Shown one piece after another: positions 8,101 through 15,815 of a stretch of 38,822 bases of DNA. The notes under the pieces were generated by a model. The model did no database searches. It saw nothing but the letters and a program-made list of their open reading frames with translations, and was not told the origin of the DNA. This stretch comes from JAKFEW01 sp036675505. GTDB taxonomy: Bacteria; Cyanobacteriota; Sericytochromatia; S15B-MN24; JAQBPE01. The stretch covers positions 1-38,822 of the forward strand of contig JAKFEW010000094.1 of the NCBI GenBank assembly GCA_036675505.1, in the 5' to 3' direction. The translations under genes and the position numbers were made by a program. Positions within the stretch are counted from its first letter, which is position 1; each line of letters begins with the position of its first letter.

Positions 8101-9013
8101 AGCGCTCGACGCGCCCACCTTCCAGCAGCTGATCGACGCCTGGGACCTGTTCCGCGATCCCATCATCGTCTCGGCCTGCGCCGGCGGCGTGCTGGGCTAC
8201 CTGGGCGTGTTCGTCGTGCTCAGGCGCATGGTCTTCGCGGCCATGGCGCTCGCCCAGGCGGCCGGCTGCGGCGTCGCGTTGGCGTTCTTCCTCGAGATCC
8301 ACGCGGGCCTGCCCAAGGGGCTCGCCAACCCGCGGGCCTGGTCGCTCGGCCTCACGCTGCTCGCGACGCTCGCGCTGCAGTGGCCGGGCAAGAAGGTCAT
8401 CACGCGCGAGGGCTTGCTCGCGCTGGTCTACCTGGTGGGCGGCGGCGGCGCGCTGCTGATCGGCACGCGCATCAGCCAGGAGGCGCATGACATCCAGGCG
8501 ATCCTCTTCGGCACGGCGGTGGTGGTGAGCGAGACCGACGTCCATCTCGTTTTGGGCTTCGGTGCGTTGATCATGGTCTGGCAGCTCTGGTGGCAGCGCG
8601 GCTTCCTGTTCGCGAGCCTCGACCACGAGTGCGCCCAGGTGCGCGGCCTGCCCGTCGCGTTGCTCGACGCGGCGCTCCTGCTCATGTTCGCGGTCTACGT
8701 CTCGCTCGCCACCCGCGCGCTCGGCGCGCTGCCGGTCTTCGCGTTCAGCGTGCTGCCCGCGATGGCGGCGGTCGCGGTCTGCTCGAGCCCCAGGCTCGCC
8801 TTCGCGGTGGCGGCGACGCTCGGCGTGGTGGCGGGCGCCGGCGGCTACGTCATGGCTTTCTTCTACCAGTTCCCGGTGGGCGCGAGCCAGACGATCCTGG
8901 CCGCGGCCTTCGTGGTGGTGGCGCTGGCGGTGCGCGGCGTCATGTTCGTGGTCCAGCAAGTCTTGCCCGCCACCTCGACCGAAGCCCAGCCCCAGCCCGC
9001 TCAAGGCCCCTGA
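8090..9013 (+). CDS. znuB: ZnuB-like metal ABC transporter permease (ABC-3 family)
   Basis: The 307-aa product has about eight to nine membrane segments and the ABC-3 pattern: VSACAGGVLGYLGVFVVLRRMVFAAMALAQAAG near the N-terminus (residues 27-59), then AILFGTAVVVSE and ALPVFAFSVLPAMAAVAV. It is the last gene of the five-gene series plus barrel. GAGGATCACC precedes the ATG inside znuC. A strong hairpin 22 bases after the stop probably ends the operon. Confidence 0.92.
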   Translation: MPTEALDAPTFQQLIDAWDLFRDPIIVSACAGGVLGYLGVFVVLRRMVFAAMALAQAAGCGVALAFFLEIHAGLPKGLANPRAWSLGLTLLATLALQWPGKKVITREGLLALVYLVGGGGALLIGTRISQEAHDIQAILFGTAVVVSETDVHLVLGFGALIMVWQLWWQRGFLFASLDHECAQVRGLPVALLDAALLLMFAVYVSLATRALGALPVFAFSVLPAMAAVAVCSSPRLAFAVAATLGVVAGAGGYVMAFFYQFPVGASQTILAAAFVVVALAVRGVMFVVQQVLPATSTEAQPQPAQGP

Positions 9014-9034
9014 GGCCCAGAGCGCGCTGAAGCA

Positions 9035-9071
9035 GCACGGCCGGCCCTCCGTGCGGGAAGGCCGGCCGTGC
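9035..9071. terminator. Strong hairpin between convergent znuB and His-rich gene
   Basis: GCACGGCCGGCC (9035-9046) and GGCCGGCCGTGC (9060-9071) are perfect 12-bp inverted repeats around a 13-base loop. There is no T-run, but the position between two stops (9013 and 9087) suggests a bidirectional terminator. Confidence 0.6.
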
Positions 9072-9086
9072 CGAGGCGCCCGCTAG

Positions 9087-9425
9087 CTACTTCACGACCT
9101 CGACCTTGCCGTGGTCGTCGCAGTGGCCGTCGTGCGTGTGGTGCAGCACGCCGTCCACCAGGTAGTCGGTGTGGTCGCCGTGCGGGACCGCCGGGTGGCC
9201 GCAGTCGGCGCCATGCTGGTGGGCTTCGGCGTGGTCGGTGGGCTTGCAGGCCGCCGGGTTCACGTCGGAGACGGCGATCACGTGCTCGTCGCAGTGGTCG
9301 CCGTGGCCATGGTGCAGGTGACCGTCGTGCAGGTAATCGACATGTCCCTCGTGCTTGATGGCGACATGGCCGCAGTTCTCGCCGTGCTTGTGGTCGTGGA
9401 CGGCGTGGGTATCGTGTTGGGTCAT
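9087..9425 (-). CDS. His-rich duplicated putative metal-binding protein
   Basis: This 112-aa soluble protein has an AGGAGG ribosome-binding site. It consists of two tandem copies of a roughly 45-residue unit. Each copy carries CGHxAxxH, H-D/T-DYL, a DG(H/V)LHH element, GHCD(E/D)H and a short hydrophobic end (VIAVSD or KVEVVK). About a quarter of the residues are His, with Asp, Glu and Cys in addition. The pattern strongly suggests binding of several Zn2+ or Ni2+ ions in the cytoplasm, as a store, buffer or chaperone. No signal peptide is seen. Proteins of this look occur beside metal transporters elsewhere, but I know no established name. A GCAA-N9-TTGC repeat lies upstream. Confidence 0.85.
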   Translation of the reverse strand: MTQHDTHAVHDHKHGENCGHVAIKHEGHVDYLHDGHLHHGHGDHCDEHVIAVSDVNPAACKPTDHAEAHQHGADCGHPAVPHGDHTDYLVDGVLHHTHDGHCDDHGKVEVVK

Positions 9426-9458
9426 GAGCTGGCCTCCTGAAAAGTGGCGAACCGATCC

Positions 9459-9475
9459 GCAACGATGCGAATTGC
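9459..9475. promoter_or_regulatory. Candidate operator upstream of the His-rich gene
   Basis: GCAA (9459-9462) and TTGC (9472-9475) form an inverted repeat about 35 bases before the start codon. On the minus strand a possible extended -10 (TGCTACGCT) lies just upstream. The half-site is similar to, but not the same as, those at 3416 and 10498. The evidence is weak. Confidence 0.25.
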
Positions 9476-9553
9476 TGCGCCCAGCGTAGCACGTCGGCGG
9501 TGGGCCTGAAACCGGGAACCAGCCCCTGGTGCGAGCTCTCGTGACGCCCCGCT

Positions 9554-10474
9554 TCAGAGCGGACCCGTGCGGCTGCGGCGGCTGAGCGCGCCGACGCGCA
9601 GCAGCGCGACGCGCGGCGCTTCGGCGGCCGGCGCGGCGACCTCCACGGCGGCCACGACCGCCGCCACGCGGCGCTGTTGCCGCTCGAGCAGCGCGAGCGC
9701 GGCCCAGCCCAGGCCGAACACGCCGACCAGCGGCAGGCCGAGCCATTCGAAGGTCTCCTCGTCGATCGCGAGGCCCGGGTAGAAGTGCGAAACCACCGTG
9801 TAGCCCACGATGCCGAAGGCCAGCGTGACCGTGAACCAGCCGATCGCCCGGCGGCAGCGCGCCGCGTGGCGCGTGCCCTCGGACATCGCGAGCACCTTGC
9901 ACATCGCGAAGCCGTAGATCGCCGAGGTCACGACCATGCCGGCGGTGAAGGCGATGCCGGCGCCGAGCGCCGCGGTCGGTCCGCCATGGGCGGACGCCGC
10001 CAGGCCCCAGGCCGCGGCCTGCACGACGCTGTCGAGCATCAACGCGAAGACGACGCCCGTCGCGAGCACGACCGCCGGGTGGCCGGCGTCGCGCAGGCGC
10101 CGCGGCAGCAGGCCGGCCTTGAAGCTCACGGGCTTGAAGGGGGCCGCGTCGGTGCGCAGCAGCGCGTGCAGGTTCAACCCGCCGACCAGCAACAACAGCG
10201 CGACCGGCGCCCACATGACGAGGCCCGCCGTGGTGGCCGACATGGGTAGATTTTGGCCGAGCAGGCCCACCACGACGGCGATCGCCGTCACGACAGCGCC
10301 GTGGCCCGCCGCGAAGATCGGGCCGACCCAGGGCGCGAGCGCCGGCCGGCGCTCGCGCACGCTGAACGTCATGCCGTCGATGGTGGCGACGTGCTCGGGA
10401 TCGAGCGCATGCCGCATGCCGAAGGCCGCCATGGCGACGAGCCCCGTGTAAGCGACCAATTCCCCGTGCGCCAA
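9554..10474 (-). CDS. NiCoT (HoxN/NixA-like) family nickel/cobalt permease homologue
   Basis: The 306-aa membrane protein has about eight segments. The key NiCoT segment-2 motif is present as RHALDPEHVATIDG (residues 21-34, usual form RHAxDADHI), and FAAGHGAVV (about 54-62) matches the second family motif. The LGFDTATE-type motif is diverged to FALMLDSVVQ. The family imports Ni2+ or Co2+ at high affinity. The changed residues, and the location among zinc-type genes, leave the actual metal open. Translation appears to start at TTG (10474-10472) with GGGGGA seven bases upstream; the next ATG would remove the first 14 residues. The C-terminal 60 residues are Ala-rich and basic. Confidence 0.8.
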   Translation of the reverse strand: MAHGELVAYTGLVAMAAFGMRHALDPEHVATIDGMTFSVRERRPALAPWVGPIFAAGHGAVVTAIAVVVGLLGQNLPMSATTAGLVMWAPVALLLLVGGLNLHALLRTDAAPFKPVSFKAGLLPRRLRDAGHPAVVLATGVVFALMLDSVVQAAAWGLAASAHGGPTAALGAGIAFTAGMVVTSAIYGFAMCKVLAMSEGTRHAARCRRAIGWFTVTLAFGIVGYTVVSHFYPGLAIDEETFEWLGLPLVGVFGLGWAALALLERQQRRVAAVVAAVEVAAPAAEAPRVALLRVGALSRRSRTGPL

Positions 10475-10497
10475 ATCTCGATCCCCCAGAGGTTAAG

Positions 10498-10539
10498 ACA
10501 ATATTATGGCATTGTAATCTTAGTTTAACGTGGCGTCAA
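10498..10539 (-). promoter_or_regulatory. Promoter and overlapping operator for the NiCoT-like gene
   Basis: On the minus strand TTGACG (10539-10534), a 17-base spacer and TACAAT (10516-10511) form a good sigma-70 promoter. ACAAT-N8-ATTGT (10498-10515) overlaps the -10 box and the start of transcription, the expected place for a repressor site. TATTGTC occurs both here and at the ZIP promoter. Confidence 0.6.
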
Positions 10540-10725
10540 GGGTCAAAAAGGCGCGAGATCACCGTTTGCCGCCCTGATCGCGTTATTGCGATCGTATTGC
10601 ATTAGCCGCGCGCCCGAAACAGCCGGCCGCGCCACGGCCGAGATGGCTGCCTCGACGGCGCCCTGACTGGCGGGCCACGATCACTTCGGGTATGCTTGCT
10701 CCCTCTTACGAGGAGGACTGCCGCC

Positions 10726-12240
10726 ATGATCCCGTCCCTCCCCTTCGCCGCGGCGCTCGCGATCGCCACTGTCAGCGCCACGCTGGCCCAGGCGGGGCCT
10801 GGGCGCCCGGTCTCGACCAGCGCCACTTCCATGCTCGGCCGACCGCGCTACGACGCGAACGAGCAGGGCCTGCGCGTGCCCTTCGCGGGCACCGTGCCGA
10901 TCTACACGCGCGGCACGCTGAAATCGCCGCCGCGCATCTTCCTCGACTTCGACGCGCCCACGCGCATCGCGACCGTGGTCAGCGAGGGCGTGCCCAACCA
11001 CCCGGTCTGGCTGAGCTGGGCGATGGCGCCGCGCGACAAGGTCAAGACGCGCCTCACGATGGTCTTCCGCCGCGACACCTCGATCTCGGTGCGCGTGGAC
11101 CGCGACCGCGGCTATATGCTGATCGTGCCGCGCATCCCGGCGCCGGACGAGGCGCTGCGCCCGGTGACCGGCCCCACGCCGATCGACGAGTCGCTGCCCG
11201 CGCTGCCCGAGGCCACGCCGCTGCCGCGCCGCACCGCGACGCCCATGCCGCTGCCCACGCCGGTCATGCCCCGGCCCACCATGACGCCCTGGATCCCGCC
11301 CTCGCCGAGGCCCATGATGACGCCCTGGATCCCAGCCTCGCCCAGGCCCACCATGACTCCCTGGATCCCCGTGCGCACGCCCACGCCGCTGCCCACGCCC
11401 TCGGCGCTGCCCACGGACCTCGGCCTGATTTACCTGCCCGGCTCGCCGGAGCCCGCCGAGACCCCCAACATCACGATCTCGACGCCGACCTCCGCGCCGC
11501 TCACGTCGGTGCCGACGCCGCCTGCCGCCATGCGCGGCATGGGCGGCGCGGACGTGCTCGCGCAGACCTCGGTGGCCTACGGCTACTTCGACGAGGTGCC
11601 CGTGGGCGCGACCATGGCCGCGCGCGCGGACAACCAACGCATCACGGGCACGCGCCTGCTGACCCGCCTGTGGCCCGGTGGCCGCGCGGCGGTGGTGGCG
11701 GACGGCTGGCTGCCCTGGTGGGGGCTCGGCTTCGACCTGTACGGCTCGAACGTCGCCTACACCGACCCCGCGATCATGAGCGCCCTGCACACGCGGCAGG
11801 AATGGCGCACGCACCTCGCGCTCACGCGCGGCATCCGGCTCAGCCCGCTCGAGCTGCAAGGCGGCGTGGGCGTGGTGGGGCGCTACGAGAACGCCTGGAC
11901 GGCCGGCACGCCCACCGGCGCGGTCGGCACGGCCTGGCGCGCGATCGTCGCGCCGGAGTTCGTGCTGCTCGGCCGGGTGCCGCTCTTCGCGGGCCTCGAG
12001 CTCTACGGCGAGGGGGCGATGGCGCCCTTCGCGCTGACCTGGGTGCCCGCCGCCGCCGCCGCCGCGCCGAGCCTGAGCGGCAGCCGATTCGAGGCGGGCC
12101 TGGCCGGCACCTGGTCCGGCCTGCGGGTCGGCGCCGGCTATCGGCGCTGGAGCATGACCGGCGCGGGCTACGGCGAGACGTTCCAGGGCCCGGTCTTCAC
12201 GCTGGGCGGCTGGCTGGACCCGCAGCCGGTCGCGCCCTGA
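10726..12240 (+). CDS. AMIN-like domain plus Pro-rich repeats plus putative beta-barrel protein
   Basis: The 504-aa exported protein has an AGGAGGA ribosome-binding site and a signal peptide ending near LAQA (residue 23). Residues about 35-145 look like an AMIN domain (short strands, SPPRIFLDFDAP resembling the family's PPRxxxDL motif), a module that in PilQ and amidases binds septal peptidoglycan. Residues about 155-270 are Pro/Thr-rich and include three 12-residue repeats (PSPRPxMTPWIP). Residues about 280-504 alternate hydrophobic and polar strands with many Gly and aromatic residues and are likely a small outer-membrane barrel. It lies 29 bases before an ABC exporter operon and may be its outer-membrane or envelope partner. 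The AMIN call is by pattern only. Confidence 0.75.
   Translation: MIPSLPFAAALAIATVSATLAQAGPGRPVSTSATSMLGRPRYDANEQGLRVPFAGTVPIYTRGTLKSPPRIFLDFDAPTRIATVVSEGVPNHPVWLSWAMAPRDKVKTRLTMVFRRDTSISVRVDRDRGYMLIVPRIPAPDEALRPVTGPTPIDESLPALPEATPLPRRTATPMPLPTPVMPRPTMTPWIPPSPRPMMTPWIPASPRPTMTPWIPVRTPTPLPTPSALPTDLGLIYLPGSPEPAETPNITISTPTSAPLTSVPTPPAAMRGMGGADVLAQTSVAYGYFDEVPVGATMAARADNQRITGTRLLTRLWPGGRAAVVADGWLPWWGLGFDLYGSNVAYTDPAIMSALHTRQEWRTHLALTRGIRLSPLELQGGVGVVGRYENAWTAGTPTGAVGTAWRAIVAPEFVLLGRVPLFAGLELYGEGAMAPFALTWVPAAAAAAPSLSGSRFEAGLAGTWSGLRVGAGYRRWSMTGAGYGETFQGPVFTLGGWLDPQPVAP
11269..11376 (+). repeat. Three tandem 36-bp repeats coding a 12-residue Pro-rich unit
   Basis: ATGACGCCCTGGATCCC recurs at 11281, 11317 and 11353 (the last with one change), a strict 36-bp period. 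It encodes PRPxMTPWIP plus two linking residues inside the linker of the AMIN-like protein. Confidence 0.9.
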
Positions 12241-12245
12241 GCACC

Positions 12246-12267
12246 GATTGAGGCACGATTGAGGCAC
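12246..12267 (+). repeat. Perfect 11-bp tandem duplication over a ribosome-binding site
   Basis: GATTGAGGCAC occurs twice in a row (12246-12256, 12257-12267). Each copy holds GAGG; only the second is correctly spaced (5 bases) from the ATG at 12270. Confidence 0.85.
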
Positions 12268-12269
12268 CC

Positions 12270-12998
12270 ATGATCGAGGCGATCGGACTCACCAAGCGGT
12301 ACGACACCCACCTGGCGCTCGACGGGCTGGACCTGCTGGTCAAGCCCGGCGAGGTGTTCGCGCTGTTCGGCGGCAACGGCGCCGGCAAGAGCACCACGAT
12401 CAACCTGTTCCTGGGCTTCGTGCCGCCGAGCGGCGGCCGGGCGCTCGTGAACGGCGTGGACGTGGCCGCGCGCCCGGCCGAGGCCCGCCGCCACCTGGCC
12501 TACGTCGCCGAGAACGTGATGCTGTACGGCCACGTCAGCGCGCGCGACAACTTGAAGTACTTCGCCGAGCTCGGCGGCAAGCGGCTGAGCGCGGCCGAGG
12601 CGGACCAGGCGCTGGCGCGGGTCGGCCTCGACGCGTCAGCCTTCGGCCGCCCGGTGCGGCTGCTCTCCAAGGGCATGCGCCAGAAGTGCGGCCTCGCGAT
12701 CGCCTTCGCCAAGGGCGCGCCGGCGCTCTTCCTCGACGAGCCCTTCTCGGGCCTCGACCCGCTCGCGGCCACCGAGCTGCAGGCCTCGATCGCGGCGCTG
12801 AAGGCCGACGGCCGCGCGATCCTCATGAGCACGCACGACCTCTTCCGCGCCCGCGCGCTCGCGGACGCCGTGGGCATCATGCGCAAGGGCCGCATGGTGC
12901 GGCGTTTCGCGGGCGAGGAGCTCGCCCACGTCGACCTCGAGAAGGTGTACCTCGAGACGATGGCGGGCGACGCGGTCGCCGCGCCCGGGCCGGCCTGA
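12270..12998 (+). CDS. ABC transporter ATP-binding protein (ABC-2 export type)
   Basis: This 242-aa ATPase has Walker A GGNGAGKST, a degenerate signature LSKGMRQK, Walker B ALFLDEPFSGLD and switch STHD. The LSKGMRQ form is typical of ATPases paired with ABC-2 permeases such as those of NosF/CcmA type. The stop TGA overlaps the ATG of the first permease (TGATG). With the two permeases downstream it should form an ATP-driven exporter at the cytoplasmic membrane. The substrate is unknown; neighbouring metal genes and the upstream envelope protein are the only clues. Confidence 0.92.
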   Translation: MIEAIGLTKRYDTHLALDGLDLLVKPGEVFALFGGNGAGKSTTINLFLGFVPPSGGRALVNGVDVAARPAEARRHLAYVAENVMLYGHVSARDNLKYFAELGGKRLSAAEADQALARVGLDASAFGRPVRLLSKGMRQKCGLAIAFAKGAPALFLDEPFSGLDPLAATELQASIAALKADGRAILMSTHDLFRARALADAVGIMRKGRMVRRFAGEELAHVDLEKVYLETMAGDAVAAPGPA

Positions 12999-14365
12999 TG
13001 GCGCACCTCGCGGTCGTCCGGATGGAGCTCGCGGACGCCCTCCGCCAGCCGCGCACGCTGATCGTGGGCCTGGTCGCGCTGGTGTTCTTCCTGGTCGCCT
13101 TCGTGCAGGGCGCGGCGCGCGTGAACGCCGAGATCGCGGCGGTGGCCGCGGCGCAGGCCGAGAACCGCCAGGCCTGGCTCGCCCAGCCGCCCCAGAACCC
13201 GCATGGCGCCGCGCACTTCGCGGTGCTGCTCGCCAAGCCGCAGGCCCCGCTGGCGAGCCTGGTGGCCGGCGCCGAGGGCGCGCTCGCGGGCCACGTCTTC
13301 ACCGACGCCCACCGCCTGATCCCGGCGGCCGGCAGCCAGGCCGCGGACCTGCCGATCGGCCAGGCCATCGGCTCGCTCGACGCCGCCTTCGTGATCGGCG
13401 CGGTCTTGCCGCTGCTCGCCGTGCTCGCGGGCGCGGACCTGGTCGCTGGCGAGAAGGAGCGCGGCACGCTCCGGCTGGTCTTCGCGAACCCGGTCGGCCG
13501 CCGGCGCTGGCTCGCGGCCAAGCTCGCGGGCCGCACGCTCGTGTTCCTCGCCGTGGTGGGGCTGGCCGCCGCCATCGCCTGGCTGCTCAGCGGCGGCCTG
13601 CCGATCGGCGACCCGGCCAGGCTCCTGGCCTTCACAGGCCTCTCGGCGCTCTACCTCGCGGGCTGGCTCGCGGTGGGCGCGCTCTGCTCGGTCGCGGCCC
13701 AGCGCGTGGCCTCGGCGGCGCTCGCGGCCGTGGCGCTCTGGATCGGGCTGGTGATCGTGGTGCCGCGCGTGATCGCGACGGTCGCCGAGCTCGGCGACCC
13801 GATGCCCGCCACCTCGCCCGCGCGCATGGCGACGCGCGTCGAGGAGGTGCGGCTGCGCCGCAAGCAAGCGGCGCTGGTCAAGGCGCTCAAGGCCCGGGGC
13901 GCGCTCAAGGACGCCAGCCCGACGACCGCCGCCGAGGGGCCTGCCGAGGTGCGCGACGCGATCGACGCCGAGGCCGCGCGCGCCCGCGCGAAGGCCGACG
14001 CGCCCGCCGAGGCCTGGCGCGCCTCGCAGCTGCGCAAGCTCGACGCGCTCGGCTACGCCTCGCCGGCCGCGCTCTACTTCCGCGCCGCCGCCGGGCTCGC
14101 GGGCACCGACGGCGATCGCCACGCCGACTTCCTCGCGCAGGCCTTCGCCTGGCGCAAGGCCTTCCTCGCGCGGCTCAACGCGCTGGAGGACCGCAAGGTG
14201 GCCGAGTTCAAGGACTACGACGCGATCGCGCCCTTCACCTTCGTGGAAGCGTCCGCCGCCGAGGTCTGGTCGCGCCAGGCGCCGCGCACCGCCGCGCTGC
14301 TCGGCCTGCTCCTCGCGGCGGTGCTCGCCGCGTTCTGGCGGTTCCACCGCTACGACCTCCGGTAA
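12998..14365 (+). CDS. ABC-2 permease with large extracytoplasmic domain (DUF3526-type), first copy
   Basis: The 455-aa product has one N-terminal membrane helix (about residues 22-42), then roughly 85 residues outside. A block of five helices follows (about 125-265) with the hallmark GEKERGTLRLVFANPVGRRR, then a second soluble region (about 270-420) and a last helix ending FHRYDLR. This arrangement matches ABC-2 permeases of the DUF3526 group. It is paralogous to the next gene over its whole length, so the two probably form a heterodimeric channel. The start overlaps the ATPase stop, giving tight coupling. Confidence 0.85.
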   Translation: MAHLAVVRMELADALRQPRTLIVGLVALVFFLVAFVQGAARVNAEIAAVAAAQAENRQAWLAQPPQNPHGAAHFAVLLAKPQAPLASLVAGAEGALAGHVFTDAHRLIPAAGSQAADLPIGQAIGSLDAAFVIGAVLPLLAVLAGADLVAGEKERGTLRLVFANPVGRRRWLAAKLAGRTLVFLAVVGLAAAIAWLLSGGLPIGDPARLLAFTGLSALYLAGWLAVGALCSVAAQRVASAALAAVALWIGLVIVVPRVIATVAELGDPMPATSPARMATRVEEVRLRRKQAALVKALKARGALKDASPTTAAEGPAEVRDAIDAEAARARAKADAPAEAWRASQLRKLDALGYASPAALYFRAAAGLAGTDGDRHADFLAQAFAWRKAFLARLNALEDRKVAEFKDYDAIAPFTFVEASAAEVWSRQAPRTAALLGLLLAAVLAAFWRFHRYDLR

Positions 14366-14371
14366 CCGCCC

Positions 14372-15781
14372 ATGCCCTTGCCGCTCGCCCTCGTGATCGC
14401 CCACCGCCAGGCCGATACGGCCCTCGCGGGCCGGCGCGGCCTGCTCGTGATCGCCTTCTGGACCTTGCTCGTGGCGCTGGCTTGCTGGTCCGGCGCGGTC
14501 GCGGCGGGCGGTGAAAGGGCCGCCTACGTCGCCGGCGAGCAGGCGGCCGAGGCGGCCTTCGCGGACTGGCGCGCCGCCTACGAGAGCGACCGCTGGCTGC
14601 CGGTCCAACTCGGCGCCGAGCACCCGATCGTGATGCACCTGCCGCCAGCACCCGCCCGCGCGCTCGCCGCGGGCGCCGCCGACGCCGCGGGCGCCTGGGC
14701 CCAGCCCGCGGGCTACCACGTGCGCGAGCTGGAGGGCCGCAAGGGCGAGCTCACGCCGCTCGGCGCGCTCTTCGGCGCGCTCGATCCGGCCGGCCTGGTG
14801 GCGGTGGCGGGCGCGCTGCTCGCGATCGCGCTCGGCTACGACGCGGTCTCGGGCGAGAAGGAGCGCGGCACGCTCGCGCTGCACTTCGCCAACCCGATCG
14901 ACCGCCGCACCTTCCTCGCGGGCAAGCTCCTGGGCGCGTTCTGGGCCACGCTGGTCGCGCTCTGGCTGCCGCTCGGGCTGGGCCTGCTGGTGCTGCTCGC
15001 CACCGGCGCCGTGCCCGCGGGGCCTGGCGGGCTCGCGCGCACGGGCGCCTTCGCGGCCGTCGCGCTGGCCTACCTCGCCTTCTGGTCGGCCGCCGCAGTC
15101 ACGGCCTCCACGCTGGCCCGCTCCTCGGCCGCGGCCTTCGTGGGCCTGGTCGGCCTCTGGCTGGTGCTCGCGATCGCCGCGCCCAAGGTCGCCGTCGCAC
15201 ACGCCGCGAGCCGCCACCCGGTGCCCGCGCCGGCCGCGCTGGCGCAGGCGCTCTCAGGCCTGCGCGAGGAGGCGAACAAGCAATACAGGCTGCGCTTCGA
15301 CGCCTTCAAGGCCCAGCACAAGGCGCCGCCTGCCGGCAAGGACGTGCAGCAGATGCGCCTCGACTACTACGCCGGCTACTTCGCCGCGATCGACAGGGCC
15401 ACCGCCCCCCACACCGCGGCACTCGCGGGCCGGCAGGGCGTGCTCGAGGCCGCCGCCGCATTCTCGCCCGCCTTCGGCTTCCAGCTCGCCGCCGCCGAGC
15501 TCGCGGGCACCGACGGCGCGCGCCACCGCCGCTTCATCGCGGCGGCCGACGCCTACGCGCGCGAGCTCAGGCTGTGGCCGGATCGGCGGGCGATCGCGGG
15601 CGTCAAGGGCCGGCCGACCTGGGCCGAGCTGCCACGGCCGGGCTACCGCGAGGCGGCGTCGAGCGCGCTCGCGCCGACCTTCTTCCGCCGGCTGCTGTGG
15701 TTGTTCGCCGCTTGCCTCACGGCGCTGGCGATCGCGGGGCTCGCGTTCGCCCGCTACGACCTGAGGCTGCAAGGAGCCTGA
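14372..15781 (+). CDS. ABC-2 permease with large extracytoplasmic domain (DUF3526-type), second copy
   Basis: The 469-aa paralogue of the upstream permease has the same order: an N-terminal helix, a soluble domain, a helix block with GEKERGTLALHFANPIDRR, a second soluble domain with AGTDGARHRRFIAAADAYA (compare AGTDGDRHADFLAQAFAWR in the first copy), and a final helix ending FARYDLRLQ. It begins 6 bases after the first copy with no clear ribosome-binding site, so it is probably translationally coupled. Its stop codon forms part of an extended -10 box for the next gene. Confidence 0.85.
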   Translation: MPLPLALVIAHRQADTALAGRRGLLVIAFWTLLVALACWSGAVAAGGERAAYVAGEQAAEAAFADWRAAYESDRWLPVQLGAEHPIVMHLPPAPARALAAGAADAAGAWAQPAGYHVRELEGRKGELTPLGALFGALDPAGLVAVAGALLAIALGYDAVSGEKERGTLALHFANPIDRRTFLAGKLLGAFWATLVALWLPLGLGLLVLLATGAVPAGPGGLARTGAFAAVALAYLAFWSAAAVTASTLARSSAAAFVGLVGLWLVLAIAAPKVAVAHAASRHPVPAPAALAQALSGLREEANKQYRLRFDAFKAQHKAPPAGKDVQQMRLDYYAGYFAAIDRATAPHTAALAGRQGVLEAAAAFSPAFGFQLAAAELAGTDGARHRRFIAAADAYARELRLWPDRRAIAGVKGRPTWAELPRPGYREAASSALAPTFFRRLLWLFAACLTALAIAGLAFARYDLRLQGA

Positions 15782-15787
15782 TACAAT
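15779..15787 (+). promoter_or_regulatory. Extended -10 promoter for the Fur-family gene
   Basis: TGATACAAT is TGN plus TACAAT, a good extended -10 element made partly from the TGA stop of the preceding gene. The -35 region is poor (ACCTGA). Transcription would start about 20 bases before the ATG, so the regulator may be expressed apart from the ABC operon. Confidence 0.45.
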
Positions 15788-15815
15788 CGAAGCGCGCCCC
15801 GCCCGGATCCCCACC

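Noticed and set aside
12500..15217. A 905-codon open frame on the minus strand opposite the ABC transporter genes
   Set aside because: Its product is an Arg/Ala/Gly/Glu-rich mixture without any domain and it mirrors two well-supported permeases and an ATPase; long antisense frames are expected at this GC content.
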